Positions 24,184 to 38,649 of a stretch of DNA of 64,000 nt are shown one piece after another. A model generated the notes under the pieces. That model worked only from the letters and a program-made list of their open reading frames with translations, ran no database searches and was not told the DNA's origin. The position numbers and the translations under genes were made by a program. Location: contig JAFREQ010000093.1 of the NCBI GenBank assembly GCA_025331565.1, forward strand, positions 2,161,001-2,225,000, given 5' to 3'. This DNA is from Holacanthus passer. Lineage: Eukaryota > Chordata > Actinopteri > Pomacanthidae. Position 1 is the stretch's first letter. Each line of letters opens with the position of its first letter.

Positions 24184-27100
24184 TCAGTAGTCCTGACGCT
24201 GGTAGCCACCGGTGCCGTCAAAGGCCCCGTCATTGTTGGCCTGGCCCCCGCCTCCTCCCGGGCTCTCCAGGTCGTCCCCACCGAAGGAGGTGTAAGGGGC
24301 TCCGGCTGCATCCTGGCTGGGGTCCGTGTACTCCTGGGAGAAGAGGGCCGAGTCAGCCCCCAGCTTGTACCTCTGGAAGGCCAGGAAGGACTGGCCCGCC
24401 TTGGGGAGGGAGGTGGCAGACGACAGGAAGGCAAAGAGGGTAAAAGGATGGGTGGAAGAGGCGGAAGCAGTAGTGTTAAAGCAGAGGGTTTGAGAGAAGA
24501 GAGGGAGCAAAGAGAGAGAAGGAAACATTGATTAGTTGGCTTGGAAAGCTTGTGAAGCTTATTAGATACTATGAGTCAGTCATTTAGTCAGTCACAGCAA
24601 GTTAGTTCTACAGGCAGCCGTGCAAAAAGGCTATTTATCCATTGCTCAGCTCCATAATGAGAAACAGCACCTCAGTGCCACTCCAGTCCACAGTGGGACA
24701 GGGACCAAGCCATTAAACTCTGTCTGTGTGCATTATTAAACAGCTGAGACCCGCACTGTAAAACAACACAAATCCCATTTTTGTCGTTAGAGGTGTTTCA
24801 AGAAAACATTGGACGAAAGCCACAGAAGCATGAGCACACGGGGCGAGCACAGACTCTCGGGGGGAAAGAGACCAGACCACAGAGAGGGATGAGTTGATTC
24901 AAGCTCTCAGTGCTGGGAAGTTTGATGAGGCCTTTATTTACTGGTGTCTCGGCTCGATCGGACGTCGCAGACGGATCGAATGTGCCAGTTTTGACTGTCT
25001 CAGTCTAATACACCACTCTGTCTCCATCAAATATTTTATTGGGCTGGTTGATTGCAAAATATGAAAACAAGTCAATACAGATTCTAGAAAAAAATGTACT
25101 TATTGTCGTCCTTGTAACATAATTTACAGACTGAACCCTGAATATTTCAGATTTTTTGCTAATATGGAACATTTTATTATAGTATTCATGTAATAAAAGT
25201 CATTTATGACCCAATAACATGCACAGCTACACCCCATAAAAACCCAATGAATATGCCATAAAACAGTTTGATACTTTAATTAAATTGTCTTTAAACTGTC
25301 TGCTTAAACTGTGAAGTCAATCTCAAAAAGCTATAAAAAACAACTAATCTAACTAAACTTAATAAAATAGTTGAAGAGGGAAAGGCATGGATTTGAGAAG
25401 AGAGTTACAGGGAACAACTCTGAAACACACAACCGGAGAAATGATGGGAAAAGTTTGACAGTTTGGGAAATACACTTCTTCACTTTCTGACAGAGTTAGA
25501 CGAGGAGATTGATACAACCTTAATGCCTGTCAATATGAAGCTGGAGCCAGCGGCTGGTTAACGTAGCTTAGTATAGAGACAGAAAACATGGGAAGGTAAC
25601 GAGATCCACATAGCAGCTTCTCTAAAGCTCATTAATCAGCACATTATATCCCTTTGCTTGTTTGACCCTGAGGTCCTGTCACCACACGATGTTGCTGCTC
25701 GTGGCTCAGAAACTGTCCAGCACACAAAAACCTGCAACACAGGTATATGTTTTAGCACAGAACAAATGAGATAAACTGTGTTAACAAGTGAGCAGAGCCA
25801 GGCTAGCTGTTTCCCCCTGTTTCCAGTCTTTATGCTAAGCTAAGATGACCGGCTGTCTCAAGCTTCATATTAAAATGTGTGAGTGGCATCAATCCTCTCA
25901 TCTAAGTCTTTTTCTTTGTGATGTATGGAGTCTTGAGACTGAAGAGACTGTAGCTTAATCAAAAACTAAAAGAAAAACAAACCTTTTTACATTTTAAAGC
26001 AATGCACTCTGATAAATGTATAAAAACTCAGAACAATGATGACAGAAATTGCATTTTTAACAAAATCAATTCATATGACACTGTCACCTTTATAATTCTG
26101 ACCCGTACAGAGAATAACAAAGCACCAGTCACTCTGTAAACCTTCATGTCGACGATGAGAAGAAGTGGTGGCCTGTTCTGTAAATCCAGACCGCACTTGT
26201 TTAAGGGCTCCAGATTTGGTGGTGAAGCTGGAAAGAGTGTGTGTCAAACCTGCCTCAGCAAAAAACTATGAAGTAAAAAAAAAAGTGAGTAAAAACTAAA
26301 ACAGAAAACCAAATGGAAGATAAAGAACACAAGTTTCTGTGGGCAAAGATCTTAAAATTTAATGACCAAATATATCGAAAGAAACATTCAGTTTGCTTCT
26401 TTTCTTTATCCTTTGACTTTTATCAAAACTTTAAAAAGGCATCTCCAAGAATATGCAGTACTAGTTTTTGTTTAGGAGCATTTTATAATTCCAGTGGGCA
26501 AGGAGCTTTCATTCCAAAACAGATTACAGGAATTTAAGTAGGTGTTTAAGGCCAGAAACCTCAGCATTTGGCAATGTAATTGTTGACTCATGCATATTGA
26601 TCAACCACTGAATCAACCCACCTGCACATACATTATCATTATAATGTGCTTGGGTCAGGAAATAAGTTCTTTAACTACGGTTGGCGAAAACATTAAGGAA
26701 CATCTTACTGGCAACAATTGTTCTTCTTACTGCCGGATTACAAATACACTCACTTCCAGCACTATGTGATGTTATCAGGCCCTTAAACAAGTGCAGCCAC
26801 AGTCAAGTAGCAGGAGTGTGTCGGACCAGCTGTGGAGGGTTAAGGCAGCGGGGGGAGAAGACAGAGCAGAGTCAGACAAAAGGTTGATTGGGCTGAGGGG
26901 GGAACAGCTTGATGTATTCCTCTTCAAACGACACATTCTTTAACTTCTCCATAGAGAAGAGAGCCTGAGCGCCCTGTTGGAACAACATCCACACACACAC
27001 GCATGAGTACAAATGAACATGTTCACACACATCGAACAAAATAAGATGGAGGAACAGGAGAACAGGAGTCAATAGCTTATTGCTAATCAAGATGGTGTTC

Positions 27101-30100
27101 AGCCTTCTTAGGTCATCTGTACCGCTATCTATCGCCACCTGTTGGCGGGTCTTATGTTATATTGTGCCTCAGTGAGATGTGGAGGTCCTTACCCAGGTGA
27201 AGATGGAGAAGAAGGAGAAGGTGATGGCTGCCCGGGCAGCGTCCCCTCCCTCCCTCAGCGGGTTGTCCTCGTGCTTGGTCACCTGCCACTGGTTCGCCAA
27301 GAAACAGAAACCCACGAACCACATGAAAGACCAGAACGCTGGAAAGAGAGACAGGCAGAGAGACAGCGTTAACATAACGGCAATAACAAAGATGCTACGA
27401 AAGCAACTCTGTTCGGATTATCACTGTATTACTTTAGAGATGTTTTTAACTGAATGGACACGGTAAAGAAATACTATGACTTTTTGGGAAATGTGTCTAT
27501 GAAGTGAACTTCAGCTCATCATATCTACTGCAGTCGTAAGCGTGGGACAGGAGATCGGAAACATCAGGGTCTGACCAGATGTTCCCTTGTTTCACTAAGC
27601 CACAAAGCATTTCATATTACAACATAGAGATAGTGGTGGAAAGAGAGGGAGGCAGAAAGTGTATGAGTGATGAAAATATGGAAGGAGAATCTTGTATGTG
27701 ACAGGAACGGTCTCATTAACCGACTCAACGCTTGATCTCATGTCTGAGTTCGCTGCAGTAGCGGTGCAGCACAGAAGGAGAGGAAGCAACCGGCCGAGAC
27801 ACGAAGCACACTGTCTCCGAGGCCTGTTAGAGCACTCCTCTACTTATTATCCCTCTCACACCTCCTCTCCTCGTGTTGTGATGATAACCTGACTACCAAT
27901 ATCTGCAGTCTCTGAAATGTCATGTTTTTGTACACCTTCTCTGAGGGAGGGGTATTTTGTAGCTTTTGATCAGCTGTGGAAATCTGTCTAGGAGAAGGGA
28001 ATAAAAATGTTCTCTGATCCTTCTAAACTAACAAACCTTTACAGCAAGAAAAGCACCTTGACCCCCTGCGCCAACACTCTGCAGGCAGGTAGCAAGAAGC
28101 TGTTGTGAATGAGGGCAATACAGATACAGTACATGAATAAATTAATATGGCAGCAGCAATATCAATCAGCTGGACTGGAGTGTTTCTTTGGAGTGGATTT
28201 ACAGCTGGAAAGAATTAACTGTCTTTGACAAATGATTTTAAAATTATCAGCAGTAATTAGTTTATAAAATAGAAGCAGATATATCTCTGATTTCATTATC
28301 TGAGCTCCTTCCTAATTTTCCCCAGATCTGCTTCTGGCATCGTTATCGTCACAAAATTCACTTTGACTCCTTTTGTTGTTTGTCACTCATGAGGAACAAT
28401 TTTCTCACAAGTTATCAATCCATCTATTCATTACCACTGCATTAAATGTGTGATATGAAAAACGTTGCTCACGGTGCCAAATCCACTGAAAATCCAGGGC
28501 CAGCTCTGTGCTTCGCAGCTTTTAGCCTGTTTTAGTGTCTTTTGTGTTTGCCGAATTTGCTGTAATGTTTTCCATAACAACTTAATAAGCTAATAGCGCT
28601 GCAGGTCGCAGGAGGTGGGTGTGTAGCTCAAAACAGTTATAAATAAATTTCCATAAAATGTGAAATCCTGGGGCTGCTAAATGACTGATCAGATGTGGTT
28701 GGTGTATTAATCCTTGGGGTCAAGAAATCTATTTCTCTAAGTCATGACTGTGGCAAGCTAGAAAACTGCATTGGTGGGCCGTGCTCTGTAATTGTCTTCT
28801 TGTAATTTATTTTATCAGCTTTTCAATGTTACTGCCTTACAAGCTGCTCGACACTCTATGAACCTGTTTCGAAAGGGCTTTCAACTTGAAATGATTTGTC
28901 CCAGTTTACTTGTATCATTTCTGCAGCGCACAGTGTGTTTATACTCCCGTTCATGCATCCATCTCATGCCAGTCGACATTGCTTGCTTACGCTTATGTGT
29001 GTAGGAAAAGAATTTTGCAAGAGAACATTATTGGAGCCTTTGGTTGCACTTGATAAGTTCTGATTTATTAAAAAAGCTGTTTCACTAAAACTCCACTCTA
29101 CTATGTTGTATCTTAACGGTCAAGACTTCAGGTGGATGAAGTGTGCAGAGATAAAGGGGTTCACCTGACAATCCGATATCGGCCAGCACGGCCTTCTTGC
29201 GGTCTTTGACGCTGCTGATCTGGGGGAAGTAGACATCCAGAGCCAGGAAGGCCATGCAGCACAGGAAGGCCATGGAGCCCATGAAGACGCCATAGTTACA
29301 GGCGTTCTGGTTGCGGTTGAAGATGCAGTACTCCTCCACTTCCTTGGGGCGGTTGATGTAGCCCTCGTTGGCGATGCAGCCAAAGATCACGATGGAGAAG
29401 AGCTGCGGAGGAGGAGAGAAGAAGAGATGAGACTGTGAGAAAGGAAATAAGGTAGCTCTTTGTATCACATGGTAGCGTTAGAAGAGATCTGTCTTTTATT
29501 AGTTCTACTGTTAAGGGCAACAACGAGGGCAACTAAAAAACCTGTCAGACGACACAATGATGTGTGCGATGAACCAGACGACACCAAAAGAAGATGTGGT
29601 GTGGTGTTTCACAGACTGATATTTCCATTGTCCATAAACAATCAGAAATCAATCATCAAAAAGTTTTGTTTCGTCCAACCAACGAGCCAAAAACCTGTAG
29701 TAATTCAATTTACAGAAACAAAGAAAAGCAGCACATTGTCACATTTGAGATGGTGGAACGAACAAAATAACTATATAATATAATACTATAAAATAATCAA
29801 AAACGCTGCTGATTCATTTTCTGTCCTAAGACAAATCGACTTATCATTTCAATTTTAATAAAAACCATTTCAGAAAATGCTGAATTCAATAATAAAATAT
29901 TATTTCAACTAACCGTTATTACTCAAAACATTGATAGTTGTAATGTCCTCAGTTCAAATAGTTCATTATATATGTCATCATAAAAGTTATTACCTCGTCT
30001 GAGAATTCATCCTATTAAAAAGCTTTATTACAGTTTTATTGGTTTTACTGCAGCAGGATTTTTAACAAGTCTTGTTTTAATTTGTGTGACTTTATAAAAA

Positions 30101-33100
30101 CTGTTTGGAGTCTGTTCGTCACGATCACATTGTTTGTTCCTGCATGTACATGTGCAGTAAGAGAACCGACAACTTTTTCGTCCACTCACCTCCCTGCTCA
30201 GTGTTGTATTCGTACGCCATCACCTCACCCCGTTCACCACTTGCACGTCTTGTAATAATTCATAAAAGCCCTTTCCGGCCCAGAAGAATACCACCTGCTG
30301 TAGTCAGGCGGTATATTTAGACCGACCGGGTAATTTATGAATAAGAAAATGTTTCAGCGTGACGCTCTCAGAGCCATAATGTCACGACAGCCCTGCAGGG
30401 GAGTTTTATGAATAATCCCTCATGTCTTTTTCAAACAGTTTTGCTCATTATGCCTCCGGGTTTTCTCTTCAAATATGGAGTTTGACTGCGGAAAAATTAG
30501 CCTTTCTCTGCTTTTCTGCAATTGAGTGTGACAGCTACTGAACACACAATGATATGAAATATATATATATATACTGCTTAGTGAAGATGAAGTGAGGACA
30601 TATAGGCTGGATCCAATTTGGAAAACCATTTATACATTTGACAGTTAAAGTCTATTGGTTGTGTGAAAACAGGATTTAATCATCTTTGCTAAGGGTAACC
30701 CATGAATACATTTGTCCAAATTATTTTTTAACTCCACATTTATTGCACCTAAATGTCTGTGAAATTACATTTGATCACATTTTCTGGTATCGTTGTCCTG
30801 AACTTATTGTCTGACACCGGTGCAATGATTTATTACTTATTGTTTACACATCCATCTACCTTAGAGTTTTATACTATCAACAATTCATAAGAAGCATCTT
30901 TACCTTTCTTACACTCTTACACTTACACTACTACAGGTGCTTTGCACACCAGCATCATCATTATCAAAGCGATAAGGTTGGATGTCTCCATGAACTAGTT
31001 TGCTAAATCAACACAGCAAAGAGCACACACGGGCATGTCTCTGAATCTCTGAAAGGAAAACTGCACTCCAGGAGGAAATCGATATCTTTGAACAGTTTGT
31101 CAATTTTTATCTTATTATAATCATCATTCATTCGGAGTCATGTTTCAGGCTACCTGGCAAATGGAGGTCCACTCTCTCTTAGCTCTGTTCATGGTGTCTA
31201 CCAACTAGAAAAGGGATAAATATCTGGCTCCTTAGCTGATTCATGCTCCACTGTGTTCACCAGTTAGTCGCTGACTTTGACGACATGCCGTTTGGTGTTG
31301 AGCAGGTAGTGTAATAAGGGTTTTAGAGGCTTTTCACAGCCTCCTGCTGTGGCTGAAAACAACTCTATGAGCTGAGAGGAGCTGCAGATTCAGGTGATGA
31401 TTCTCTGTAGGTTCATCATCATCTACAAGCGACCCCTCTTACATTGTTATTATAGTGTCATTTGATGTTATTATAAAACTATTAGCATTTGAACCTTTCA
31501 AACATTGCAACTGCACTTGTACAAACATTGAAAATTAATCATTTCAAAGGCATATTTAAGTTTTGGTGCATTGTTTTTGACGAAGGAAATCTTGGAAATT
31601 GGTAAAAAATAAACCTAATGAACCTTCTAGTGGTAATTGCTTCAGTGTTAATTCACCTGGTGGATTGCATGGTCCTCTTGTGACTGTATGAAATCCTTTT
31701 CAAACCAAGTGTCTACTTTAAAAAATTCTTGCAAGCTGAAATGCTGATTTTCTTAATTGCAAGAGTGTTTTCATCATGACAAGGTTGGTTTCTCTGAGGT
31801 GGTGGAGGAACAAGGACAGAGACAAAATGGAGACAAGCATAATGTAGAGGGACGTTACTACGATAGCGTCAGATCCCTCGCTCATCCCTCTGCATTCCTC
31901 TCCTCTCATCCTCTCTCCTTTCTTTTTCCTCTCCTCTCCCGTCTGCCTTTTGCCTCGAGGAGCGGAGACACAAAAAGGGCTACAAAATGGAGTCAATAAC
32001 AAGAGCAGGTTACTAAGATACCATCTAATCCCCGTCTCCTCTCCTCCCCTCTCCTCCAATCAGCACGGCATTACACAGACAGCCTTTCCGAGGCCATAAA
32101 TATGAGACCCCACACACATACAAACACCCACAGTGTTAGTATTCCACCCTGCAGTGCAGTGGAGCGGCTACTTTGTACTTCACTTGATATCAGCGGATCA
32201 GACAACTCCATCCAACTGACAAACCCTCAGACCGAACCCCCGGGGAGGCAGTTCTGTCTGGATCAGACCGAGGCTGAGCGTGTTTGTGTTTGTCTGCAGA
32301 CTGCATGTTGTGGATTTTGCTGCGGTGAGTGATGGATTCTGTGTGTTTGTGTGACTGAGGGAGTAAAAGAGAGACAGAAAGCTAGACGTGAACCTCGGCT
32401 CGGTGAGCTGCTCGGACGGTTTGCCCAGCTGTTGTGTCTCTGTTTGTGTGACAAATGACAACGATATAAAGGGAGCGCACACAATAGACTGCGCATCCAC
32501 TGACAGCGCGGAGCGCGAAGGCCAACGACCAGGCCGGGAGGAAGCAGGGACATCAGTCACGACGGGGATTACAGCTCAGTTTCTCTCTTCCACTCTTTCT
32601 TCATTATTTGCTTTTAAGCCCTTCTTTCCACTGTCTGCTTCACACTTGGGGAAACCACATTTTTGCTGCTGACGCCGAGCACTCAACATCTGAAGTGCCA
32701 GCCGAAGCAGAATTTAAGTCTGTTACTGATACAGACTTCATTATTTCAAGACTGAGATTTCTGAGATTCAATCCTTTTGTCTGTGTGAGAGAATAAAGTT
32801 TTTTTGATATTGTATGACCCACTGAGGGACTTGTCCATGCCTCGCTTTATCCCAGTGCTGGCAGTTGGACCTCTAAGACTTTGTGTAAATCAGAAGAGAG
32901 AAACCATGTTCAGCTTACTGTGGATTTGCAAATCCATTTGCTAACTATGAGCTTTAAAAACATAATAATAAAAATTTAAAAAGTAAGATAATTGGATGCT
33001 GTGACTCTTTGGATAGTTATGCTGGTCGGGCGGTTGGTCCACCACTTTGGTAATATCTCAAATATCTCAACAGCTCAATTAGGGTGAATTACAATAACTA

Positions 33101-36100
33101 CAATCCCCCAGACTGACCCCAGTCTGGTGTAATCAGAAAAATATTCAATGGCCACTATTTATGATTAAATACCTGCAAAAACTAATCCCGTTCCCATCAG
33201 CCTCAGCTGTACTTATTGTTTAGTGCTAACTAGTAATTGTTAGACTGCAAACATGCTAATCATGACAAACCCTGCACCTGCTAAATATCAGGATGTTATC
33301 ATTGTTATTGCAGGTTAACACATTTACATTAACATGTAGCTCAAAGCTGTGCCTAAAGACAGCCAGCAAGTACGCAGGGCTCCGAGTCGTGTTGGTCAAA
33401 ACCAAGTCACCAAGTCACACAGACCTCAAGAAGAACTTTCTGTATTTAAACATATAAGGAGAATGAGTGACCTTCCACTACTTCACTACTTCACTTCGTC
33501 ACAATGCAAGAAAATACAAACATAGCAGGTTTTGTCATTTACACGTTTGGCTTGAAACTGAGACATGTTAGCCTTCATAGTTGAAGTCACAGAAATGTTT
33601 TTCTCAAAGCAATCAGCTGTTTTTTGTATTGAACAATTCTAGTCTGAGTCCTGTTAAACTGCAGGGAGAAAGCATGCATCAGAGAGCGAGTGTCGGCAGC
33701 CAATCAGCGATAACACAAGTGATTCAGATTTTGGTCATTTTGTGCTACAAGGCTGTAAAAAAACATCCTGACTTAAAGACAAACTGAGTGTAGATCCATA
33801 GCTTTCTATCTCATGTAGAGAGGAAACATGAGCTGGCATTTGGAGTCCTGATGTCAAACTGGACCAGTTTGTTAGCAAGCATGCACAACCTTTCTGATTC
33901 CCTCGCCCTCCCTCCATCCCCTCTCTGCCTCTCCGCTCTCTCTTTAGCCTCATGGAGCGAAGGATGAGCGGAGGAGGGTAGTAACACCTTAGTCCCACCT
34001 CTGTGTACCTGCAACCTTTTTCATTAAGGACAGAGATGATGAAGAGATGGAGGAAGGAGATGGAGGGAATGCGGAGGGGACGAGCGGAGGGAAGCGTTGG
34101 GGGCAGAAGGTGTATGGAGGCTATTTTTAGCCCGGCTGCATCATCGCTCCCTCCCTCCCTCCCTCGCGTCTTCTCCCATCTTCCCTCGTTACTGTCCCTG
34201 CCTCTGCCCACGAGCATTCTTGAGAAAAATGAGACACGCACACTCAACCACATACAGCAGTTTGTCCACTGCTTCACATGCTCGGCCTTCTTTAGGATTC
34301 AGGTCAGAAAACAAAGTCACGCACACATGCATGAAAACACACACACACATACAGTCAGTCACATGATGTTGGGAGGATGTCAGAAAGCTGCTCAGAACAG
34401 TCACATGTGCTACAGATAGAAAGAAGAAAAGTGGCCTGCGTGTATATTTTACTTGTTTACTTTTTTGCCTCATTAGAAAATACTTCTATCTTTTCCTTTC
34501 AGCTTATTTCCTTGCTTACCACAGACACAGACAAACTATAGTGTATAATCACACAGTGGAACAACATATATATATAAACTATATATAAATATAGAATTCA
34601 GATTATGCACATATTTTTACAATGTCTTATTGTATACTGTTTCTCCATCTGCTGATGGATTCCATGGCATTTTCTAGATGTCACCAAACAGACGTTGGAA
34701 AATGAAGAACCCACAATCATTTCAGAGACACCTACACAGTTCAGTCCCAAGACCTTCAGAGTAAACCGGACAACTCAGAATTTCTCCATCCCTCTCTTGT
34801 CTTTCACTCATTGTACAAACTGCAGAAAATGTAAAATCTAATATTCATGATGTGTTGTTTTATGATGCTTCTTGTTATTTTCAGTGACGGGTGCAGCAAG
34901 TCATCTGACTAACTCAATTAAAATCGATTTATTTGCCGACAGGAAACTGCTTTGAATCTGTTTATTTGATTTCTTTGATAAGTCTTTTGAAGCGTACACA
35001 ACAGATTCAAACCCACACCTAAAAAAAACAGTACAAACATCACTCATACTGAAACAAAATGGATCGAGTACTAACTGCATACAGCTACAACCACAGTGTA
35101 GAACTACGACTGGATGCTGAATACACTGATGATAATGATAATAAAGAGGTTCTAAGGAATGAGTTAGCTGTGCAAACTGTAATTCTGTGCTCTATAAATT
35201 AAAAGTGACTTGACTAAATATTATCATCAATAGTGATAGTGGTAGGACGTGTTCTGGTATGTTTAGTGAACAGATTAAAGCACATAGAAAATAAAAATTC
35301 CATGATTGCAAAATAACTACATAAAACATTTTAACGCTAAGATTCACTGAGTCTCCAGTTCAAGTCTGACCGGGGATCATTGTTGCAGGTCATTCCCCAT
35401 CTCTCTCCTCATTTCCTGTCAATTAAGGCATAAAATGGCTCAAAAACACATTTATTGTGATAGTTTGCTTCATATTGTGAATGACTGAAGTCCAGTTTCA
35501 GTCTACACAGTGATTATGAAACATCTGTGTCCGCTCGCTGTTTTGTTCTTTGGGTGCAGAAGGGGGTTTGTCAGTTTCTGTAACAAGGACAGCAGGACCT
35601 GCAGGGCCACCAGTTTTTAGTGGTGTGACACAGTTTGGTTTGATGATGCTCCCCTGAGAAACTCCAGTGGGAAATAAACTCACCACCAGGGGATTATGGT
35701 TCTCTGTGTGCCTCTGTTTTCCACTCTCTCTCTCTCTTTTTCTCTGCCTGTTCCAGTGACACAAACACCAAACACACTTACTTGAAATAAGGATTGGTTT
35801 TGGCATGACCTAGTTTGTTGGGTTTGAAAACACACATCGTCTTCAGGGTCACAATTATATTTGCTGTCACATGGCGGGGGGGCAGATTGAATTACTGAGC
35901 TTTTTCTCCGGCTGCCAGCAGAAATCCAGCTGGAGCACGTCCTTCACATCAACTGCATATCGCAAGGTGTAATTTTTCTACTTTGCCACCAAGATGCAAA
36001 TGTATGCAATTAAGCGTATGTTATAAACAAAATTATTGAATTGACACACAAATGTGCAATGAATGAAATGGGGCAAATACTTGAACTCACTGCACTTCAA

Positions 36101-38581
36101 CATTCTTCACTTGCTCAGGCGCCAGGAAAAGTGGAGCATGTGATATGGTTTCATACGTATATGACTCTCCTTCACACCCACACCCACTCCTTTTCACTGT
36201 GATTCTTGTTGGTATATGACTTCTTTAGGTGTGTGTGTGTGAGTGTGTGTGTGAGTGTGTGTGTGAGTGTGTGTGTGGAGGGGGGTGGTTTGCTCGCCCC
36301 TCTGATCCGTAGACAGATCACAAGGCTTCTGGTGGTGATGAAAGCAGGCACTGTGAAGGACACCACGTGGGTTTCTGATCTTGTGACCATCAGAGGGTCA
36401 CTTACAAATTGCACATTAAGGATGCCGATTGCCAGAAGTGTGTGTGTGTCTGTGTGTGTGTGTGTGTGTATGTGCATGCATGCGTGAATGCATGTGCTTC
36501 CTCCAGAATCTTTCTCTGTCTATTTACTTACTCTTTATCCTCTTCTTGTGCTAAATTTAAATAAAATTAAATTCTGGATAGCTAGATGCAACAACACACA
36601 CACACACACACACACAGCAAACAGCCATCTTTGCCACTGGATAGGTCTAAATCACATCAGCCGAGTCTGGCTGGTTGTGAATGATTTAAAGCTGCCGTTG
36701 TGCCGACTGAAAGGCCTTTTGGATCCATTGTAAAGACCAGACAATTGAGCCGAGCCTCATGTCACCTCGGCATTCACACACTGTACCCTCACAAAATCCT
36801 GTATTCGAACTACACACACACACAGAGGGACACACAACACCACTGCCTAACAACATAGTGTGTTCACAATTGAACAATAAGTGAAATAGCATTAATGGAA
36901 AAATACTGAAAAGGTGAGTCATTGACTAATTTAGAGAATAATTGGACGTCACCTTCAAATTTATGAAAGTGACAGATTTTCACAGATGAAGTGAGTCCAA
37001 ACTGTGATTACACTTCAAAAACATCAGTCTTAACAAGGAATTTTGCCTCAGATTCAGATTCAGACTTCAAGACTTTTTAAGATTCTGTGGGGAGATCATT
37101 TAAATTGTTCTTAATGAACCTACCTTTGTTTACTTGTTTACTCAAAAAATACACATCTGGTTCTAAAATTCTTTAAAGATGTTTATTAGTATTAGCAAGT
37201 GAAAATCTGCAGCATTGGCAGATTATTTGCTGGAAAAAAGTTAAATCTAAGGACTTAAAAATACTAAATGAGCGGGTAGAATTCTGATCGTTGGCATGTG
37301 AACTTCTAGATCTCATATGCAATGTTAAGATTAGGTCCAGAAAAGAGGGTTAAGACAAAAATGATTTGCTAACACACAGCAGCTGTATCATGAAATGTCA
37401 ACAGACAGCGTGCACACACAGACCCATCACACAGACAGAAGCAGTAGTTGAGGTACAGGAGCCGGGATGAGCTGATCCACGGAGGAATTGTCAAATTAGC
37501 CGCTGCTTTCTGTGAGTGTTGACATGTGTCGAAGCTGGGAAATAGGACAGTGGTGTATCCTGACGAGAGGATGACACATGTCAAGATGTCGGCCGTTTGT
37601 GGGCTCAGTTATACAACAGTGGCTGCGTCATATGAGTTGTAGGTCTATATATAAGTTTTTGGTGAAAATGAAGTTTAGGCTTTTAGACAGGAAGAAAACA
37701 CAAGCTGTCAGAGATGAGAGTTAAGAATACGTTCAAAACAAACTAGTTTGTGTCTTCTGATGTGTCACACTCCACTAGAAGACATTGATGACGTGGCACT
37801 CACAAACCTGAGTAGTTGTGTGAAGAATTAAAAGAGTGAAGTTTAGAAAGAAGTTCAAACTTCTACAGACTTCTAAAGAAGCCAACTTTCATAACTCAGC
37901 AAACCTGCTGACGTTGTCGGACAGACCTCCAACCTATTCTGAGGACTGAAAGATCCGGGTTTCAGACACTGTTCAACCATCCAACCTTCACTTTGTTTGG
38001 AGCATTCTGACACCCCTTTCATTTGCCCTCTCTTTCTCCAATAACAATTTATAGTGCTACAAATAAAACAACAGTCTGGAATAATGCAAAAGGATTAGAG
38101 CTATGTGACAAAATGGTCTTCATCTCTTTTTCACTCGTGGCCCTGCTCCACTCTGACCACTAATCCTGTCTGTCATATGTGTATTTGAAGCTTTTGTTGC
38201 ACACACTAGTAGTCGCATTAACATAAACAGCTAAAAGCAAAAATGTTCAACACAACAACACTGGAAGAAAGAACCAACTCTGCCAAGTGCTATTTGTATG
38301 TTAAGGCTTGTGTCAGAAACATAATGCCTGAAAACGACTGCAGCAAATGATTAGTAAAACTTTCTTGTAAAAGTAGACGGACGTGATGGAGAGAAGTGAT
38401 GTTCGGTACAAGTCAACAGTGAGTTAGCTGGACTGCTGAATAATACAGGACCACTGCTGGAGGATATTTTATACTGTGTATGTGTGTGTGTGTGTGTGTG
38501 GGCTTATTGTCTGCTGCAGCATGTTGGCCTGGACTGGGCATACCTGATTGCTGCTGTCACCATAGCAGCAGCTGCTCATTT

Positions 38582-38649
<68 letters not shown>

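Noticed and set aside
31718..32059. 113 aa minus-strand ORF with a hydrophobic stretch
   Set aside because: Falls on the duplicated CT-rich block; no recognisable domain.
33735..34277. 180 aa minus-strand ORF in SYNGR1 intron 1
   Set aside because: No resemblance to any family, compositionally biased, and without splice or start context; probably chance.
36229..36279. CRISPR-like regular repeat
   Set aside because: The units are GT-rich decamers without spacers: a compound microsatellite in a vertebrate genome.
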